A DNA stretch of 64,000 nucleotides from Blautia wexlerae (GTDB lineage Bacteria; Bacillota; Clostridia; Lachnospirales; Lachnospiraceae). A program made the position numbers and the translations under genes. The DNA lies in the NCBI RefSeq assembly GCF_013300825.1, contig NZ_JAAIMY010000003.1, positions 1-64,000 on the forward strand, written 5' to 3'. The notes beneath the pieces were generated by a model, which searched no databases, was not told the origin of the DNA, and was given only the letters and a program-made list of their open reading frames with translations. This document shows positions 18,614 through 27,688 of the stretch, in pieces (positions within the stretch are counted from its first letter, which is position 1; each line of letters opens with the position of its first letter).

Positions 18614-18979
18614 ATGAGTAAAAAGAAAAAAGAATTACAGATCAATTATCTGGATCTCATTCCTGAGCGCAGTGCACAGCTTCGCTGGCATACTGATATC
18701 AGGGGGAGAATGGTGCTGGAAATAGAGAATAAGGGCGCGTTTAACACGATTGCCCAGAAGCTGTTTGGAAAACCCAGATATACGAAGATACATCTGGATG
18801 ACAATGGCACATTTATCTGGCCACTCATAGATGGCAGGAAGACAGTGGAAGATATTGCTGCACTGGTAAAAGACGAATTTGGGGAGAAGGCAGAGCCTTT
18901 ATATCCAAGGATCGTTAAATACTTCCAGATAATGGAGAGTTATCATTTTGTAAATTTTATCAATAAGCCTGAAAAATAA
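18614..18979 (+). CDS. PqqD-like (RiPP recognition element) small protein
   Basis: A 121-residue protein with a PqqD-type winged-helix fold at about 45-110: LDDNGTFIWPLIDGRKTVEDIAALV is the typical pattern. PqqD domains bind leader peptides of ribosomally made peptides for radical SAM enzymes. No precursor or modification enzyme is visible nearby, so it is an orphan placed after a peptide transporter. The joint role is only inferred. The N-terminal 40 residues are basic and polar. Confidence 0.75.
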   Translation: MSKKKKELQINYLDLIPERSAQLRWHTDIRGRMVLEIENKGAFNTIAQKLFGKPRYTKIHLDDNGTFIWPLIDGRKTVEDIAALVKDEFGEKAEPLYPRIVKYFQIMESYHFVNFINKPEK

Positions 18980-18988
18980 GGTAAGAAT

Positions 18989-19035
18989 AAGAGCGGGAGC
19001 AGTCCTTCATGGATTGCTGCCGTTCTTGTAGTTTA
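18989..19035 (+). terminator. Probable terminator after the PqqD-like gene
   Basis: AAGAGCGGGAGCAGTCC pairs with GGATTGCTGCCGTTCTT across TTCAT. The tail TGTAGTTT is only moderately T-rich. Confidence 0.6.
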
Positions 19036-19137
19036 TGGAAGAATAATTACGGCACAGTGATAAAGCGGTATCTCTGGCTGATATTCATGAAAGCATAAAA
19101 CAAATATTATTTTTACAGAATACAAGGAGGCGAATGA

Positions 19138-20010
19138 ATGAAGTTAGTAAATGGAAAAAGATCACAGCTTCTGGAATATCTGATGATCATAGCAGGAACC
19201 GGATTAATGGCACTGGCGATCAATTCCGTATTTGATGCATCAGGTATGGTAACCGGAGGCTTTTCAGGTATCGCGATCATTATAAAAGCAGGGAGTCAGG
19301 GAATCATTGACGGTGGTATCCCTCTCTGGGTAACAAATATGGGTTTGAACATTCCACTGTTTTTGATCGGATGGAAGATTAATGGATTCTCCTTTGTAAA
19401 AAAAGCTTTGATAGGAGAAATTGCTCTGTCCACCTGGCTTGCCATAGAACCTGTATGGAATCTTGCTGGCAATGATCTTCTTCTTGCCGCACTTTACGGT
19501 GGTGTGATCCAGGGTGTGGGAATCGGTCTTGTCTTTCTGGGCGGTGGAACAACCGGAGGAACCGATATGATGGCAGCTATCATCCAGAAATATCTGCAGC
19601 ACTATTCAATCGCACAGATCATGCAGGTTATAGATGCAGGCGTTGTACTGGTGGGTATGTATGTGTTTGGCATCCACAAGGCACTCTATGCGATTATTGC
19701 GGTATATCTGGTGACAAAAGTATCTGACGGTTTGATTGAAGGTCTGAAATTCTCAAAAGCTGCCTATATCATTACAGCAAAGCCAAAAGAAATAGCAGAT
19801 ATGATCATGAAAGATCTGGACAGAGGTGTAACAGGCATCAGTGCCAGAGGAATGTACTCAGGACAGGATAAACTGATGCTTTTCTGCGTGGTAAATAAAA
19901 AAGAGATCGTAATGCTTAAAGAAAAAGTAGATGAAATTGATCCGGAAGCCTTTGTGATAGTGACAGATGCCAGGGAAGTTCATGGAGAAGGTTTTATTGA
20001 AAAAAAGTAA
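19138..20010 (+). CDS. YitT family membrane protein
   Basis: A 290-residue protein with about five N-terminal membrane segments (YitT/DUF161) and a cytoplasmic C-terminal DUF2179 domain from about residue 205 (AYIITAKPKEIADMIMKDL onward). The motif GGTTGGTDMMA at about 139-149 is typical. The family is widespread in Firmicutes with no settled function. AAGGAGGCG precedes ATG 19138. No terminator is obvious after it; an AT-rich region leads to the PucR-like regulator. Confidence 0.88.
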   Translation: MKLVNGKRSQLLEYLMIIAGTGLMALAINSVFDASGMVTGGFSGIAIIIKAGSQGIIDGGIPLWVTNMGLNIPLFLIGWKINGFSFVKKALIGEIALSTWLAIEPVWNLAGNDLLLAALYGGVIQGVGIGLVFLGGGTTGGTDMMAAIIQKYLQHYSIAQIMQVIDAGVVLVGMYVFGIHKALYAIIAVYLVTKVSDGLIEGLKFSKAAYIITAKPKEIADMIMKDLDRGVTGISARGMYSGQDKLMLFCVVNKKEIVMLKEKVDEIDPEAFVIVTDAREVHGEGFIEKK

Positions 20011-20156
20011 CACAAAAAAATATATAAAAAATTGTAAATTTTTTTCTCTTTCCTCTTTCATTTTTGGTAAATATATATTAAAATACAATACAGGTATAAG
20101 GTTTTATAGTTAAAACGGAAAATAAACACTATAGGATGAGAAGGGATTGAAATCAG

Positions 20157-21245
20157 ATGATATCGAATCAGGTGCTTCAGAATACTCTTGAAGGGTTAAA
20201 AGAAATTTCCAGAACAGAATTTTGTGTACTCGACACAGAAGGCAAAGTGCTTGCAAGTACTTTTGCAGATTTTTCCATTGCAACACAGGATGTACAGGCT
20301 TTCGTAGAATCACAGGCCGACAGCCAGCTTGTAAAGGGGTTCCAGTATTTTAAAGTCTGTGATGACTATCAGCTGGAATATATATTGGTTGCCCATGGCG
20401 ACGATGAAGATACTTATATGGTTGGCAAGCTCGCTGCTTTTCAGATCCAGAATCTGATCGTAGCGTATAAAGAACGCTTTGACAAAGACAGCTTTATCAA
20501 GAACCTGCTTCTTGACAACCTGCTTCTTGTTGACATTTATAATCGTGCGAAGAAACTGCACATTGAGGCAGATGTCCGCCGCGTAGTCATGATCCTTGAA
20601 ATGCCACAGGAGAAAGACCACAGCTCCATGGAAAGCGTGAAGAGTCTTTTCGGCGGTAAAAGTAAAGACTTTATCACAGCAGTAGATGAGAAGAGTATTA
20701 TCGTAGTCAAGGAACTTGAAGATGGTGAGAATTATCCTGAGATGGATCAGCTTGCACATACTATCCTTGATACTCTTGGAATGGGAAATGACGGTAAGAC
20801 ACATATGGCATACGGTACTATCGTCAATGAACTGAAAGAAGTATCACGTTCCTATAAAGAAGCCCGCATGGCTCTTGATGTAGGTAAGATTTTCTTCGGA
20901 GATAAAGAAGTGATCGCATACAGCTCTCTGGGAATCGGACGACTGATCTACCAGCTCCCGATCCCTCTCTGTAAGATGTTTATCAAAGAAATCTTCGGCG
21001 GCAAATCTCCGGATGACTTTGACGAAGAGACTCTGGTCACAATTGATAAGTTCTTCGAGAACAGCCTCAATGTTTCAGAGACATCCAGACAGCTTTACAT
21101 CCATAGAAACACTCTGGTCTATCGCCTCGATAAACTCCAGAAGAGTACAGGTCTTGATCTCCGTGTTTTTGAAGATGCCATTACATTCAAGATTGCACTC
21201 ATGGTAGTACGTTATATGAAATATATGGAAACACTGGAATACTGA
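20157..21245 (+). CDS. PucR/CdaR-type helix-turn-helix regulator
   Basis: A 362-residue transcription regulator. The C-terminus (about 300-350) is the PucR-type HTH, with LNVSETSRQLYIHRNTLVYR as the recognition region. The middle resembles the GGDEF-like CdaR domain, and the N-terminus a small sensory domain. CdaR relatives respond to sugar diacids and PucR relatives to purine catabolism; the ligand is not evident. A terminator follows immediately, so it is monocistronic. Confidence 0.85.
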   Translation: MISNQVLQNTLEGLKEISRTEFCVLDTEGKVLASTFADFSIATQDVQAFVESQADSQLVKGFQYFKVCDDYQLEYILVAHGDDEDTYMVGKLAAFQIQNLIVAYKERFDKDSFIKNLLLDNLLLVDIYNRAKKLHIEADVRRVVMILEMPQEKDHSSMESVKSLFGGKSKDFITAVDEKSIIVVKELEDGENYPEMDQLAHTILDTLGMGNDGKTHMAYGTIVNELKEVSRSYKEARMALDVGKIFFGDKEVIAYSSLGIGRLIYQLPIPLCKMFIKEIFGGKSPDDFDEETLVTIDKFFENSLNVSETSRQLYIHRNTLVYRLDKLQKSTGLDLRVFEDAITFKIALMVVRYMKYMETLEY

Positions 21246-21272
21246 TATATTATAATAGAAGGAAAATTTTCA

Positions 21273-21311
21273 ATGCCTGCCACAGCTTTAATTGCTGACG
21301 CAGGCATTTTT
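21273..21311 (+). terminator. Intrinsic terminator after the PucR-like regulator
   Basis: ATGCCTGC (21273-21280) pairs with GCAGGCAT (21300-21307), with an inner AGC/GCT stem, followed by TTTT to 21311. Confidence 0.75.
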
Positions 21312-21380
21312 GACCTTTACAAATCCAGCCTTGCAGTGTATAGTTAGAAATCGAGATTGCAATTGATAAGGTATGCAATA

Positions 21381-21453
21381 TCCTGAGACATGCAAGCTAA
21401 AATTCCATTGCCGCAGGCAATTTGAAATGAATGTTGGCTGCGTTACTGTGAAC
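21381..21453 (+). repeat. Hairpin repeat family 2, copy 1
   Basis: A roughly 73-base segment nearly matching 59502-59573. Both contain GAGACAT, CAAGC, AAAATTCCATTGCCGCAGG, AATGAAT, TTGGCT and GTTACTG in the same order and spacing. It folds as a stem of GCTAAAATTC against GAATGTTGGC capped by ATTGCC-GCAG-GGCAAT. It lies between the PucR-like gene and ftsE with no coding potential. Confidence 0.75.
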
Positions 21454-21477
21454 ATTCTATGAATCCTCAAAAATCTC

Positions 21478-21506
21478 TTGCAATCCCCAAAAACATACAT
21501 TACAAT
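21478..21506 (+). promoter_or_regulatory. Promoter of ftsEX
   Basis: TTGCAA at 21478-21483, 17-base spacer, TACAAT at 21501-21506, 38 bases before the ftsE start codon. Confidence 0.6.
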
Positions 21507-21544
21507 AATGTTACAAATTCATTAACCCATTGGAGGAAAAATCT

Positions 21545-22228
21545 ATGATAGATCTTATAGATGTAAGCAAGTCCTATGGTCCCGGCCTTCCGGCAGTGAA
21601 CCATGCGAACCTACATATAGATAAAGGTGAATTCGTCTTTGTAGTAGGAAACAGTGGTTCAGGAAAAACAACCCTGATCAAACTTCTTATGAAAGAGCTG
21701 GATTCCACATCCGGCCAGATCATCGTAAGCGGTGAACGTCTGGAAGGAATGAAACACAGAAGAGTAGCCAAATACCGCCGTAAGCTGGGCGTAGTATTTC
21801 AGGACTTCCGTCTTCTGAAAGACAGAAATGTATATGAGAATGTAGCGTTTGCCCAGAGAGTAGTCAACCGTCCCACAAGAGTAATCCGTAAACGTGTCCC
21901 GGAGGTACTTCAGGAAGTTGGACTTGCTGTCAAATACAAATCCTTCCCGGATGAACTTTCCGGTGGAGAACAGCAGAGAGTTGCATTGGCAAGGGCGCTG
22001 GTCAACCGTCCGGATATCCTTCTGGCAGACGAGCCTACAGGAAACCTGGATCCGAAGACTTCCGAAGAAATCATGAAGCTTCTGGAACAGATCAACGACA
22101 GAGGAACCACAGTAGTGGTTGTTACACATAACAAGGATATTGTAAATTCCATGCGCAAACGTGTTGTGACCATGCATGAGGGCTCTATTATAAGTGACGA
22201 GAAAGAGGGAGAATATCATGAGGCCTAG
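21545..22228 (+). CDS. ftsE: Cell division ATP-binding protein FtsE
   Basis: A 227-residue ABC ATPase. Walker A is GNSGSGKTT, the signature LSGGEQQR, and Walker B ILLADEPTG with NLDP following. With FtsX it forms a membrane complex that controls peptidoglycan hydrolases at division rather than transporting a solute. ATG 21545 follows GGAGGA; the frame from TTG 21530 only adds the ribosome site. It overlaps ftsX by 11 bases. Confidence 0.95.
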   Translation: MIDLIDVSKSYGPGLPAVNHANLHIDKGEFVFVVGNSGSGKTTLIKLLMKELDSTSGQIIVSGERLEGMKHRRVAKYRRKLGVVFQDFRLLKDRNVYENVAFAQRVVNRPTRVIRKRVPEVLQEVGLAVKYKSFPDELSGGEQQRVALARALVNRPDILLADEPTGNLDPKTSEEIMKLLEQINDRGTTVVVVTHNKDIVNSMRKRVVTMHEGSIISDEKEGEYHEA

Positions 22229-23123
22229 TACAATCTGGTACACTCTGAAACAGGGTGTCAAAAATATCAAAAGAAACTGGATGTTTTCCCTGGCTTCCAT
22301 TATCACCATGGCTGCCTGTATTTTTCTGTTTGGAATCTTTTTCTCCATTGTCAATAATGTGAATAATATTGCACATAAGGTAGAGCAGGAAGTCCCGATC
22401 ACAGTATTCTTTGAAGAGGGAACTACAAACAAACAGATCAAAGCAATCGGAAAGAAGATCAAGGCACGTCCGGAAGTAGAGAAAATAGAGTATCAGTCAG
22501 CTGATGAAGCATGGGAGGAATATAAAGAGCAGTATTTCCAGGGCTCAGAGGCAGCAGACGGATTTAAGGACGACAATCCTCTTGCAAACTCAGCCAACTA
22601 TCGTGTGTATATGAATGATATCACGAAGCAGTCAGAGCTTGTTTCCTATATACAGGAATTGAAACATGTAAGAAAAGTCAACCAGTCTGAGGAAGCAGCA
22701 AAAACACTGGGAAATATCAACAAGTTGGTTTCCTATATTTCCATTGCCATCATTGTATTACTGCTTATTATCTCCATATTCCTGATCAGCAATACGGTAT
22801 CTGTGGGAATTGCAGTCCGTAAAGAAGAGATTGGAATTATGAAATACATAGGAGCTACAGACGCATTTGTCAGAGCACCATTCCTGCTGGAAGGCATGGT
22901 TCTGGGGGTGGTCGGAGCAGCAGTTCCGCTGATCGTGCTTTATTTCTGTTATAATGGGGCAATATCCTATATTCTGACCAGGTTTAATGTGCTTACAGGT
23001 GTGGTGGATTTCATCCCGGTATGGCAGATTTACCAGACATTACTTCCAATAAGTCTGGGACTTGGAATCGGAATCGGACTGATCGGAAGTTTCTTTACAA
23101 CAAGAAAGCATTTAAGAGTATAA
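22218..23123 (+). CDS. ftsX: Cell division protein FtsX
   Basis: A 301-residue integral membrane partner of FtsE. An N-terminal membrane segment (about 20-42) is followed by a large extracytoplasmic domain (about 45-170) and three further membrane segments at about 178-200, 230-250 and 275-295. The first transmembrane region begins NWMFSLASIITMAACIFLFG, as in other FtsX. ATG 22218 lies within the ftsE end. The extracellular loop would engage a hydrolase of PcsB/CwlO type that is not encoded here. Confidence 0.94.
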   Translation: MRPSTIWYTLKQGVKNIKRNWMFSLASIITMAACIFLFGIFFSIVNNVNNIAHKVEQEVPITVFFEEGTTNKQIKAIGKKIKARPEVEKIEYQSADEAWEEYKEQYFQGSEAADGFKDDNPLANSANYRVYMNDITKQSELVSYIQELKHVRKVNQSEEAAKTLGNINKLVSYISIAIIVLLLIISIFLISNTVSVGIAVRKEEIGIMKYIGATDAFVRAPFLLEGMVLGVVGAAVPLIVLYFCYNGAISYILTRFNVLTGVVDFIPVWQIYQTLLPISLGLGIGIGLIGSFFTTRKHLRV

Positions 23124-23143
23124 TAAAAAGCAGATAAGCATGA

Positions 23144-23189
23144 AGCTGCCGGAACAATGATATCATATCATAAACCGGCGGCTTTTTTT
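23144..23189 (+). terminator. Intrinsic terminator after ftsX
   Basis: AGCTGCCGG (23144-23152) pairs with CCGGCGGCT (23175-23183), followed by T7. It lies only 15 bases before the protease start, so it may attenuate rather than fully separate the two. Confidence 0.75.
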
Positions 23190-23203
23190 ACAGGAGTGCA
23201 GAC

Positions 23204-24394
23204 ATGAAAAATAAAGAATTTTGGAAAGGTGCAGTAGCAGGAGCACTGGTTGTGACGTGCATCGGTACAGGTGCCTTTGCGGGAACAGGTCTTGCAGCAA
23301 AAGGAACAGCTCTTGGTGATCGCAAGTGTACATCAAAGCTGGCATATCTTGAAGAGCTGATCGACAGATACTATCTAGGAGATAAGGATGAAGAAAAGCT
23401 TCAGGAAGGGCTTTATGCAGGTCTTCTCTATGGGCTGAATGATCCTTATTCCAGATATTATACAGCAGAGGAATACGATTCTGAGAATTCTTCCAATGAG
23501 GGAAGCTATGTGGGAATCGGCATTCTTATGGAGAAGAACAAAGAAGGCGGAGTAAAGATTGTTGAATGCTATGAGGGCGGTCCCGGAGAAAAAGCAGGAC
23601 TGGAGGAAGGGGACATCATCAGTGCCATTGACGGGGAAGATATCACAGAGGATGAAGTATCTGATGTTGCAGACATTGTCCGCAATTCAGATAAAGACAG
23701 TGTGGTACTTACTGTTCACAGAGAAGGTGCAGAAGATGCCATGGAAATCACAGTCCCTGTCACAGATGTGGAATTACCGTCTGTTTTCCATGAAATGCTG
23801 GATTCTAAAATCGGTTACATCCGCATTACACAGTTTACAGGCGTTACCGGCGAACAGTATCAGGAAGCTTTTGATGACCTGCAAAAACAGGGAATGGAGA
23901 AAATGATCGTGGATCTCCGCGATAATCCGGGTGGACTTCTTGATTCTGTCTGTGATGTCCTGCGGAAAATCCTTCCGGAAGGACTGATCGTTTACACCGA
24001 AGATAAGGACGGAAACAGAGAAGAGGAAAAATGTGATGGCAAAAACGAACTCCGGATTCCGCTTGCAGTCCTGGTAAATGAAAGCAGCGCCAGTGCATCA
24101 GAGATTTTTGCCGGTGCAGTGCAGGATTATGGTATTGGAACGATTGTCGGAACAACCACTTACGGAAAAGGCGTGGTACAGTCCATCCGCCAGCTCTCAG
24201 ACGGAAGTGCCATTAAACTGACTGTTGCCAACTACTACACTCCAAAAGGAAACAACATCAACAAAACAGGAATCAAACCTGATATAGAGGTTTCTCTGGA
24301 TACCAGCCTGCTGAATAAGAATAAAGACGAGATCACCCATGATGAGGATAATCAGCTGCAGGAAGCGATTAAGGCAGTTGAGAAGGAAAAGTAG
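23204..24394 (+). CDS. S41 family C-terminal processing peptidase (CtpA-like)
   Basis: A 396-residue exported serine protease. An N-terminal membrane anchor or signal (about 8-30) is followed by a PDZ domain (about 95-180, SYVGIGILMEKNKEGG onward) and the S41 catalytic domain. The Ser lies in NESSASASEIFAG and the Lys in TTYGKGVVQ. Downstream of ftsEX in Firmicutes such proteases are common neighbours and may trim cell-envelope proteins; this link is inferred. The start at ATG 23204 follows CAGGAGTG. Length is typical. Confidence 0.93.
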   Translation: MKNKEFWKGAVAGALVVTCIGTGAFAGTGLAAKGTALGDRKCTSKLAYLEELIDRYYLGDKDEEKLQEGLYAGLLYGLNDPYSRYYTAEEYDSENSSNEGSYVGIGILMEKNKEGGVKIVECYEGGPGEKAGLEEGDIISAIDGEDITEDEVSDVADIVRNSDKDSVVLTVHREGAEDAMEITVPVTDVELPSVFHEMLDSKIGYIRITQFTGVTGEQYQEAFDDLQKQGMEKMIVDLRDNPGGLLDSVCDVLRKILPEGLIVYTEDKDGNREEEKCDGKNELRIPLAVLVNESSASASEIFAGAVQDYGIGTIVGTTTYGKGVVQSIRQLSDGSAIKLTVANYYTPKGNNINKTGIKPDIEVSLDTSLLNKNKDEITHDEDNQLQEAIKAVEKEK

Positions 24395-24423
24395 TTGTTT
24401 GGCTGATAGTTTGATGTTATACT
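24395..24423 (+). promoter_or_regulatory. Promoter of degV
   Basis: TTGTTT at 24395-24400, 17-base spacer, TATACT at 24418-24423. It starts right at the protease stop codon and gives a leader of about 145 bases. Confidence 0.55.
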
Positions 24424-24470
24424 GTATATATCTGTATTTATAATAGAAGCATTTTTATTATAGATGAAAA

Positions 24471-24535
24471 GCCCATTACTGAGCAAGCTGCGGATTTTGA
24501 TTTGTAGTTGCTAAGACACTGAACAGTTAATGGGC
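24471..24535 (+). other. Structured leader hairpin before degV
   Basis: GCCCATTA-CTG (from 24471) pairs with CAG-TTAATGGGC (ending 24535) with one bulge; AGCAA and TTGCT pair further in. No T-run follows, so it is not a standard terminator. No known riboswitch class was recognised. Confidence 0.45.
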
Positions 24536-24573
24536 AGAAAGTGAAAAATATCAGAAAACGAGAGGGCGACAAC

Positions 24574-25443
24574 ATGAGCGAATATGTGATCACCACCGAC
24601 AACAATTCAGATCTTCCGGAGAAATATCTCAAAGACCATGGAGTAGGCTGCATGTATCTCAGTTATTCCATGGATGGAAAAAATTATACGCATGGAAATT
24701 TCCTTCCGGAGCATGAATTTTATGAGGCAATGAGAAATGGTTCCATGCCAACCACAGCACAGGTAAATCCTGAAACTGCAAAAGCACTGCTGGAGCCTTA
24801 CCTGAAAGAAGGAAAAGATATTCTTCATATTGCATTTTCCTCTGCTTTAAGCGGTACATACAATAGCAGCCGTATCGCAGCAGAGGAACTGATGGAGGAC
24901 TATCCGGATCGCAAGATCATCGTGGTAGATTCTCTTGGCGCTTCCCTTGGTCAGGGGCTTCTGGTTTACCTTGCACAGGAGAAGAAAGAGCAGGGAGAAG
25001 ATATGGAGACAGTTGCGAAATGGGCAGAAGAGAACAGGCTTCATATGGTACATCTTTTTACAGTCAACGATTTAAATCACCTATACCGCGGAGGCCGCAT
25101 TTCCAGAACCACTGCAGTAGTAGGAAGCATGCTGAATATTAAACCGGTTCTTCATGTAGACAACGACGGAAAACTCACTGCCATCGGAAAAGTCCGCGGC
25201 CGTAAAAAATCCCTTCAGGAGCTGGTAAAGCTTATGGATGAGAAAATCGGCAGCTATCATGACACCTGCCATACCATCTTTATCAGTCATGGCGACTGCG
25301 AAGAAGATGCAAATTATGTGGCAGAGAAAGTAAAAGAAAAATACCAGATCAACACGATTATCATGAATCAGGTAGGAGCCACCATCGGCGCTCACTCAGG
25401 TCCGGGAACAATGGCGTTGTTCTTTGTGGGAGATGAAAGATAA
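24574..25443 (+). CDS. DegV family fatty-acid-binding protein
   Basis: A 289-residue DegV protein. The family binds fatty acids and, as FakB, presents them to the kinase FakA. The N-terminal VITTDNNSDLPEKYL and the SSALSGTYNSSR motif are typical, and GGRISRTTAVVGSMLNIKP is the conserved lipid-site segment. ATG 24574 follows GAGAGGG; the frame from GTG 24541 lacks a ribosome site. No fakA is in the window. A terminator follows. Confidence 0.92.
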   Translation: MSEYVITTDNNSDLPEKYLKDHGVGCMYLSYSMDGKNYTHGNFLPEHEFYEAMRNGSMPTTAQVNPETAKALLEPYLKEGKDILHIAFSSALSGTYNSSRIAAEELMEDYPDRKIIVVDSLGASLGQGLLVYLAQEKKEQGEDMETVAKWAEENRLHMVHLFTVNDLNHLYRGGRISRTTAVVGSMLNIKPVLHVDNDGKLTAIGKVRGRKKSLQELVKLMDEKIGSYHDTCHTIFISHGDCEEDANYVAEKVKEKYQINTIIMNQVGATIGAHSGPGTMALFFVGDER

Positions 25444-25456
25444 ATTAGCTTTTTGT

Positions 25457-25517
25457 AAAATGGTTTCATGGTATCATTATCCTGCGGGAAGATAAATGAT
25501 ACTGCGGAACCATTTTT
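25457..25517 (+). terminator. Intrinsic terminator after degV
   Basis: AAAATGGTTTC (from 25457) pairs with GGAACCATTTTT (to 25517) with a long inner stem of ATCATTATC against GATAAATGAT. It is strong and potentially bidirectional. Confidence 0.75.
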
Positions 25518-25536
25518 GATATTACAGGAGAATTTT

Positions 25537-27474
25537 ATGAAATTATTAAAAAAAGCATTCGCATTCACATTTATATTTATGCTGAGCGTTTCAGGACTGA
25601 CAGGATATCAGGTAAACGCCTCAGAGGAGCCAAAACATCTGGATATCCTGTTCACCCATGATCTGCATTCTCATTTGAACAGCTTTCAAACGATTGTAGA
25701 CGGGACACAGCAGGAGACCGGCGGGTTTGCCCGGCTGAAAACATTGATCAATGAGCACGAGAAAGAGAATACAGATACACTCATATTGGATGGCGGAGAC
25801 TTTTCCATGGGAACTCTGATACAGACTGTATATGACACAGAGGCCGCCGAACTGCGGATGCTTGGATATCTGGGCTGTGATGTGACAACTCTGGGAAATC
25901 ATGAATTTGATTACGGCTCCGATGGTCTGGCAGATATGCTGAACGCCGCAGTCAGTTCAGGCGAAAACCTTCCCAGGATGGTTGTGTGTAATGTGGACTG
26001 GGATGCAATGAAAAAAGCCGGCTTCAGTGAAGGACAGAAACAGATTTATGAAGCATTTCAGACATATGGAGTAAAAGACTATACGGTAATTCAAAAAGGT
26101 GATGTAAAGATTGCAGTACTGGGTGTTTTCGGAGAGGATTCTCTGGATTGCGCTCCTACCTGCGAGCTTCTTTTCAAAGACCCGTCAGAAGCAGCCAGAG
26201 AAACAGTAGAGGAAATAAAAAAGAACGAAGATGTAGACATGATCGCCTGTGTATCACACAGCGGAACATGGGAGGACGAAAAAGTATCAGAGGACGAAAT
26301 CCTTGCAAAGAATGTTCCGGACATTGATCTGATCGTCAGCGGACATACCCACACACAGTTGGCAGAACCAATCCTGCAGGGAGATACCTGCATCGTATCC
26401 TGTGGAGAATATGGGAAAAACCTGGGAACACTTTCCATGACTCAGAAAGAGAATGGACGGTGGGAAACGGATACCTATGAGCTTGTTCCGGTTACGGATG
26501 AAATCAAGGCAGATGAGGCCACACAGAAGAAAATAGATGAATTGTCAGATACTGTTGACACCAATTATCTTTCCAATTTTGGTTACACCAGAGAGAAAAT
26601 TCTGGCAGAGAATGACGTTGAATTTAACAGCCTCAGTGAGATGGAAACAAAGCATGAGGAGTTAAATCTGGGAGATATCATATCAGATGCTTATGTATAT
26701 GCAGTAGAGAATACAGGAGACTCTGACGGAGAAAAAGTAGATGTTGCAATCGTACCTGCCGGAACTGTAAGGGATACTTATACAAAAGGCAATATAACAG
26801 TGGAGCAGGTATATAATTCCTTCTCGCTGGGAACAGGAAAGGACGGACTTGCAGGTTATCCTCTGATCAGTGCATATTTAACGGGAAAAGAACTGAAAAC
26901 AGTGGCAGAGGTAGATGCCTCAATTTCAGATTTTATGACAATAGCCAGATTATATTGCAGTGGAATGAATTTTACCTATAATCCCCACCGCATGATCTTA
27001 AATAAAGTAACAGACTGTTATCTGACAGGCAAGGACGGGGAAAGGGAAGAAATACAGGACGATAAATTGTATCATGTTGTCACCGACCTGTACACTGGCC
27101 GCATGCTTGGCTCTGTTCTGGACAAATCCTATGGTCTGATATCCATCGTCCCCAAAGATAAAAACGGCAATCCCATAGAGAATCTGGAAGATTATGCAGT
27201 CATGGATGGAAAAAAAGAACTGAAAGCCTGGGCTGCAATCGCAGAATACATGCAATCCTTTGAAGACACAGACAAAGACGGAATTGCAAATGTGCCGGAA
27301 TATTATGATACAACACACGAAAGAAAAGTTGCCGACAACAGCAAAAACATCATAAATCTGGTAAAACATCCGAATAAATTTGCCGTAGCGATTGTGGGAA
27401 TCGGTATTGTGGCTGTTGGGGTGATTCTGCTGTTGATCTTTGGGGTTGTAAAGATTATCAGAAGAAGGAGATAG
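25537..27474 (+). CDS. Membrane-anchored bifunctional metallophosphatase/5'-nucleotidase
   Basis: A 645-residue surface enzyme. A signal peptide (about 1-28, ending VNASEE) is followed by a calcineurin-like metallophosphatase domain with FTHDLHSH, DGGDFSMG, TLGNHEFDYG and VSGHTHTQ metal motifs, then a 5'-nucleotidase C-terminal domain (about 350-570). A hydrophobic segment FAVAIVGIGIVAVGVILLLI and RRRR at the end anchor it. Likely work is release of nucleosides and phosphate outside the cell. ATG 25537 follows CAGGAGAA; the earlier frame lies in the terminator. Confidence 0.92.
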   Translation: MKLLKKAFAFTFIFMLSVSGLTGYQVNASEEPKHLDILFTHDLHSHLNSFQTIVDGTQQETGGFARLKTLINEHEKENTDTLILDGGDFSMGTLIQTVYDTEAAELRMLGYLGCDVTTLGNHEFDYGSDGLADMLNAAVSSGENLPRMVVCNVDWDAMKKAGFSEGQKQIYEAFQTYGVKDYTVIQKGDVKIAVLGVFGEDSLDCAPTCELLFKDPSEAARETVEEIKKNEDVDMIACVSHSGTWEDEKVSEDEILAKNVPDIDLIVSGHTHTQLAEPILQGDTCIVSCGEYGKNLGTLSMTQKENGRWETDTYELVPVTDEIKADEATQKKIDELSDTVDTNYLSNFGYTREKILAENDVEFNSLSEMETKHEELNLGDIISDAYVYAVENTGDSDGEKVDVAIVPAGTVRDTYTKGNITVEQVYNSFSLGTGKDGLAGYPLISAYLTGKELKTVAEVDASISDFMTIARLYCSGMNFTYNPHRMILNKVTDCYLTGKDGEREEIQDDKLYHVVTDLYTGRMLGSVLDKSYGLISIVPKDKNGNPIENLEDYAVMDGKKELKAWAAIAEYMQSFEDTDKDGIANVPEYYDTTHERKVADNSKNIINLVKHPNKFAVAIVGIGIVAVGVILLLIFGVVKIIRRRR

Positions 27475-27559
27475 CATTTCATTATAAACATTGCATGATC
27501 AACTGCTTTATCAGGAGAGTAAAGGGTGGATATGTGAAAAGCTATTTCTATTTTGGAAA

Positions 27560-27688
27560 AAAGAAAAAGACCTCATAACATAATATGAAGTCTTTAAATG
27601 CACACACTGTGCAACTGGAAAAACCAGTGAGTTGAGTTTACTTTTATTTGAACTCGCAGTGCAAATCCGTAGGGGAACTACGATTTGC
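27560..27688 (-). ncRNA. tracrRNA of the type II-A CRISPR system
   Basis: Read on the minus strand. The anti-repeat TTCCCCTACGGATTTGCACT (27677 downward) matches the CRISPR repeat with one G-T pair over 22 bp. An internal bulge (GAGT facing GA) and a lower stem with TCAAAT follow, the SpCas9-like layout. After a linker come hairpins ACTGG-TTTTT-CCAGT (27612-27626) and TGCACA-GTG-TGTGCA (27598-27612), then a terminator stem 27567-27594 with T-runs ending near 27560. The predicted 5' end folds on the anti-repeat (27660-27689). Transcription is divergent from cas9. Confidence 0.88.
27567..27594 (-). terminator. Terminator of the tracrRNA
   Basis: On the minus strand AAGACTTCATA pairs with TATGAGGTCTT across TTATGT, and TTTTTCTTTTTT follows. 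This sets the tracrRNA 3' end near 27560. Confidence 0.8.
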
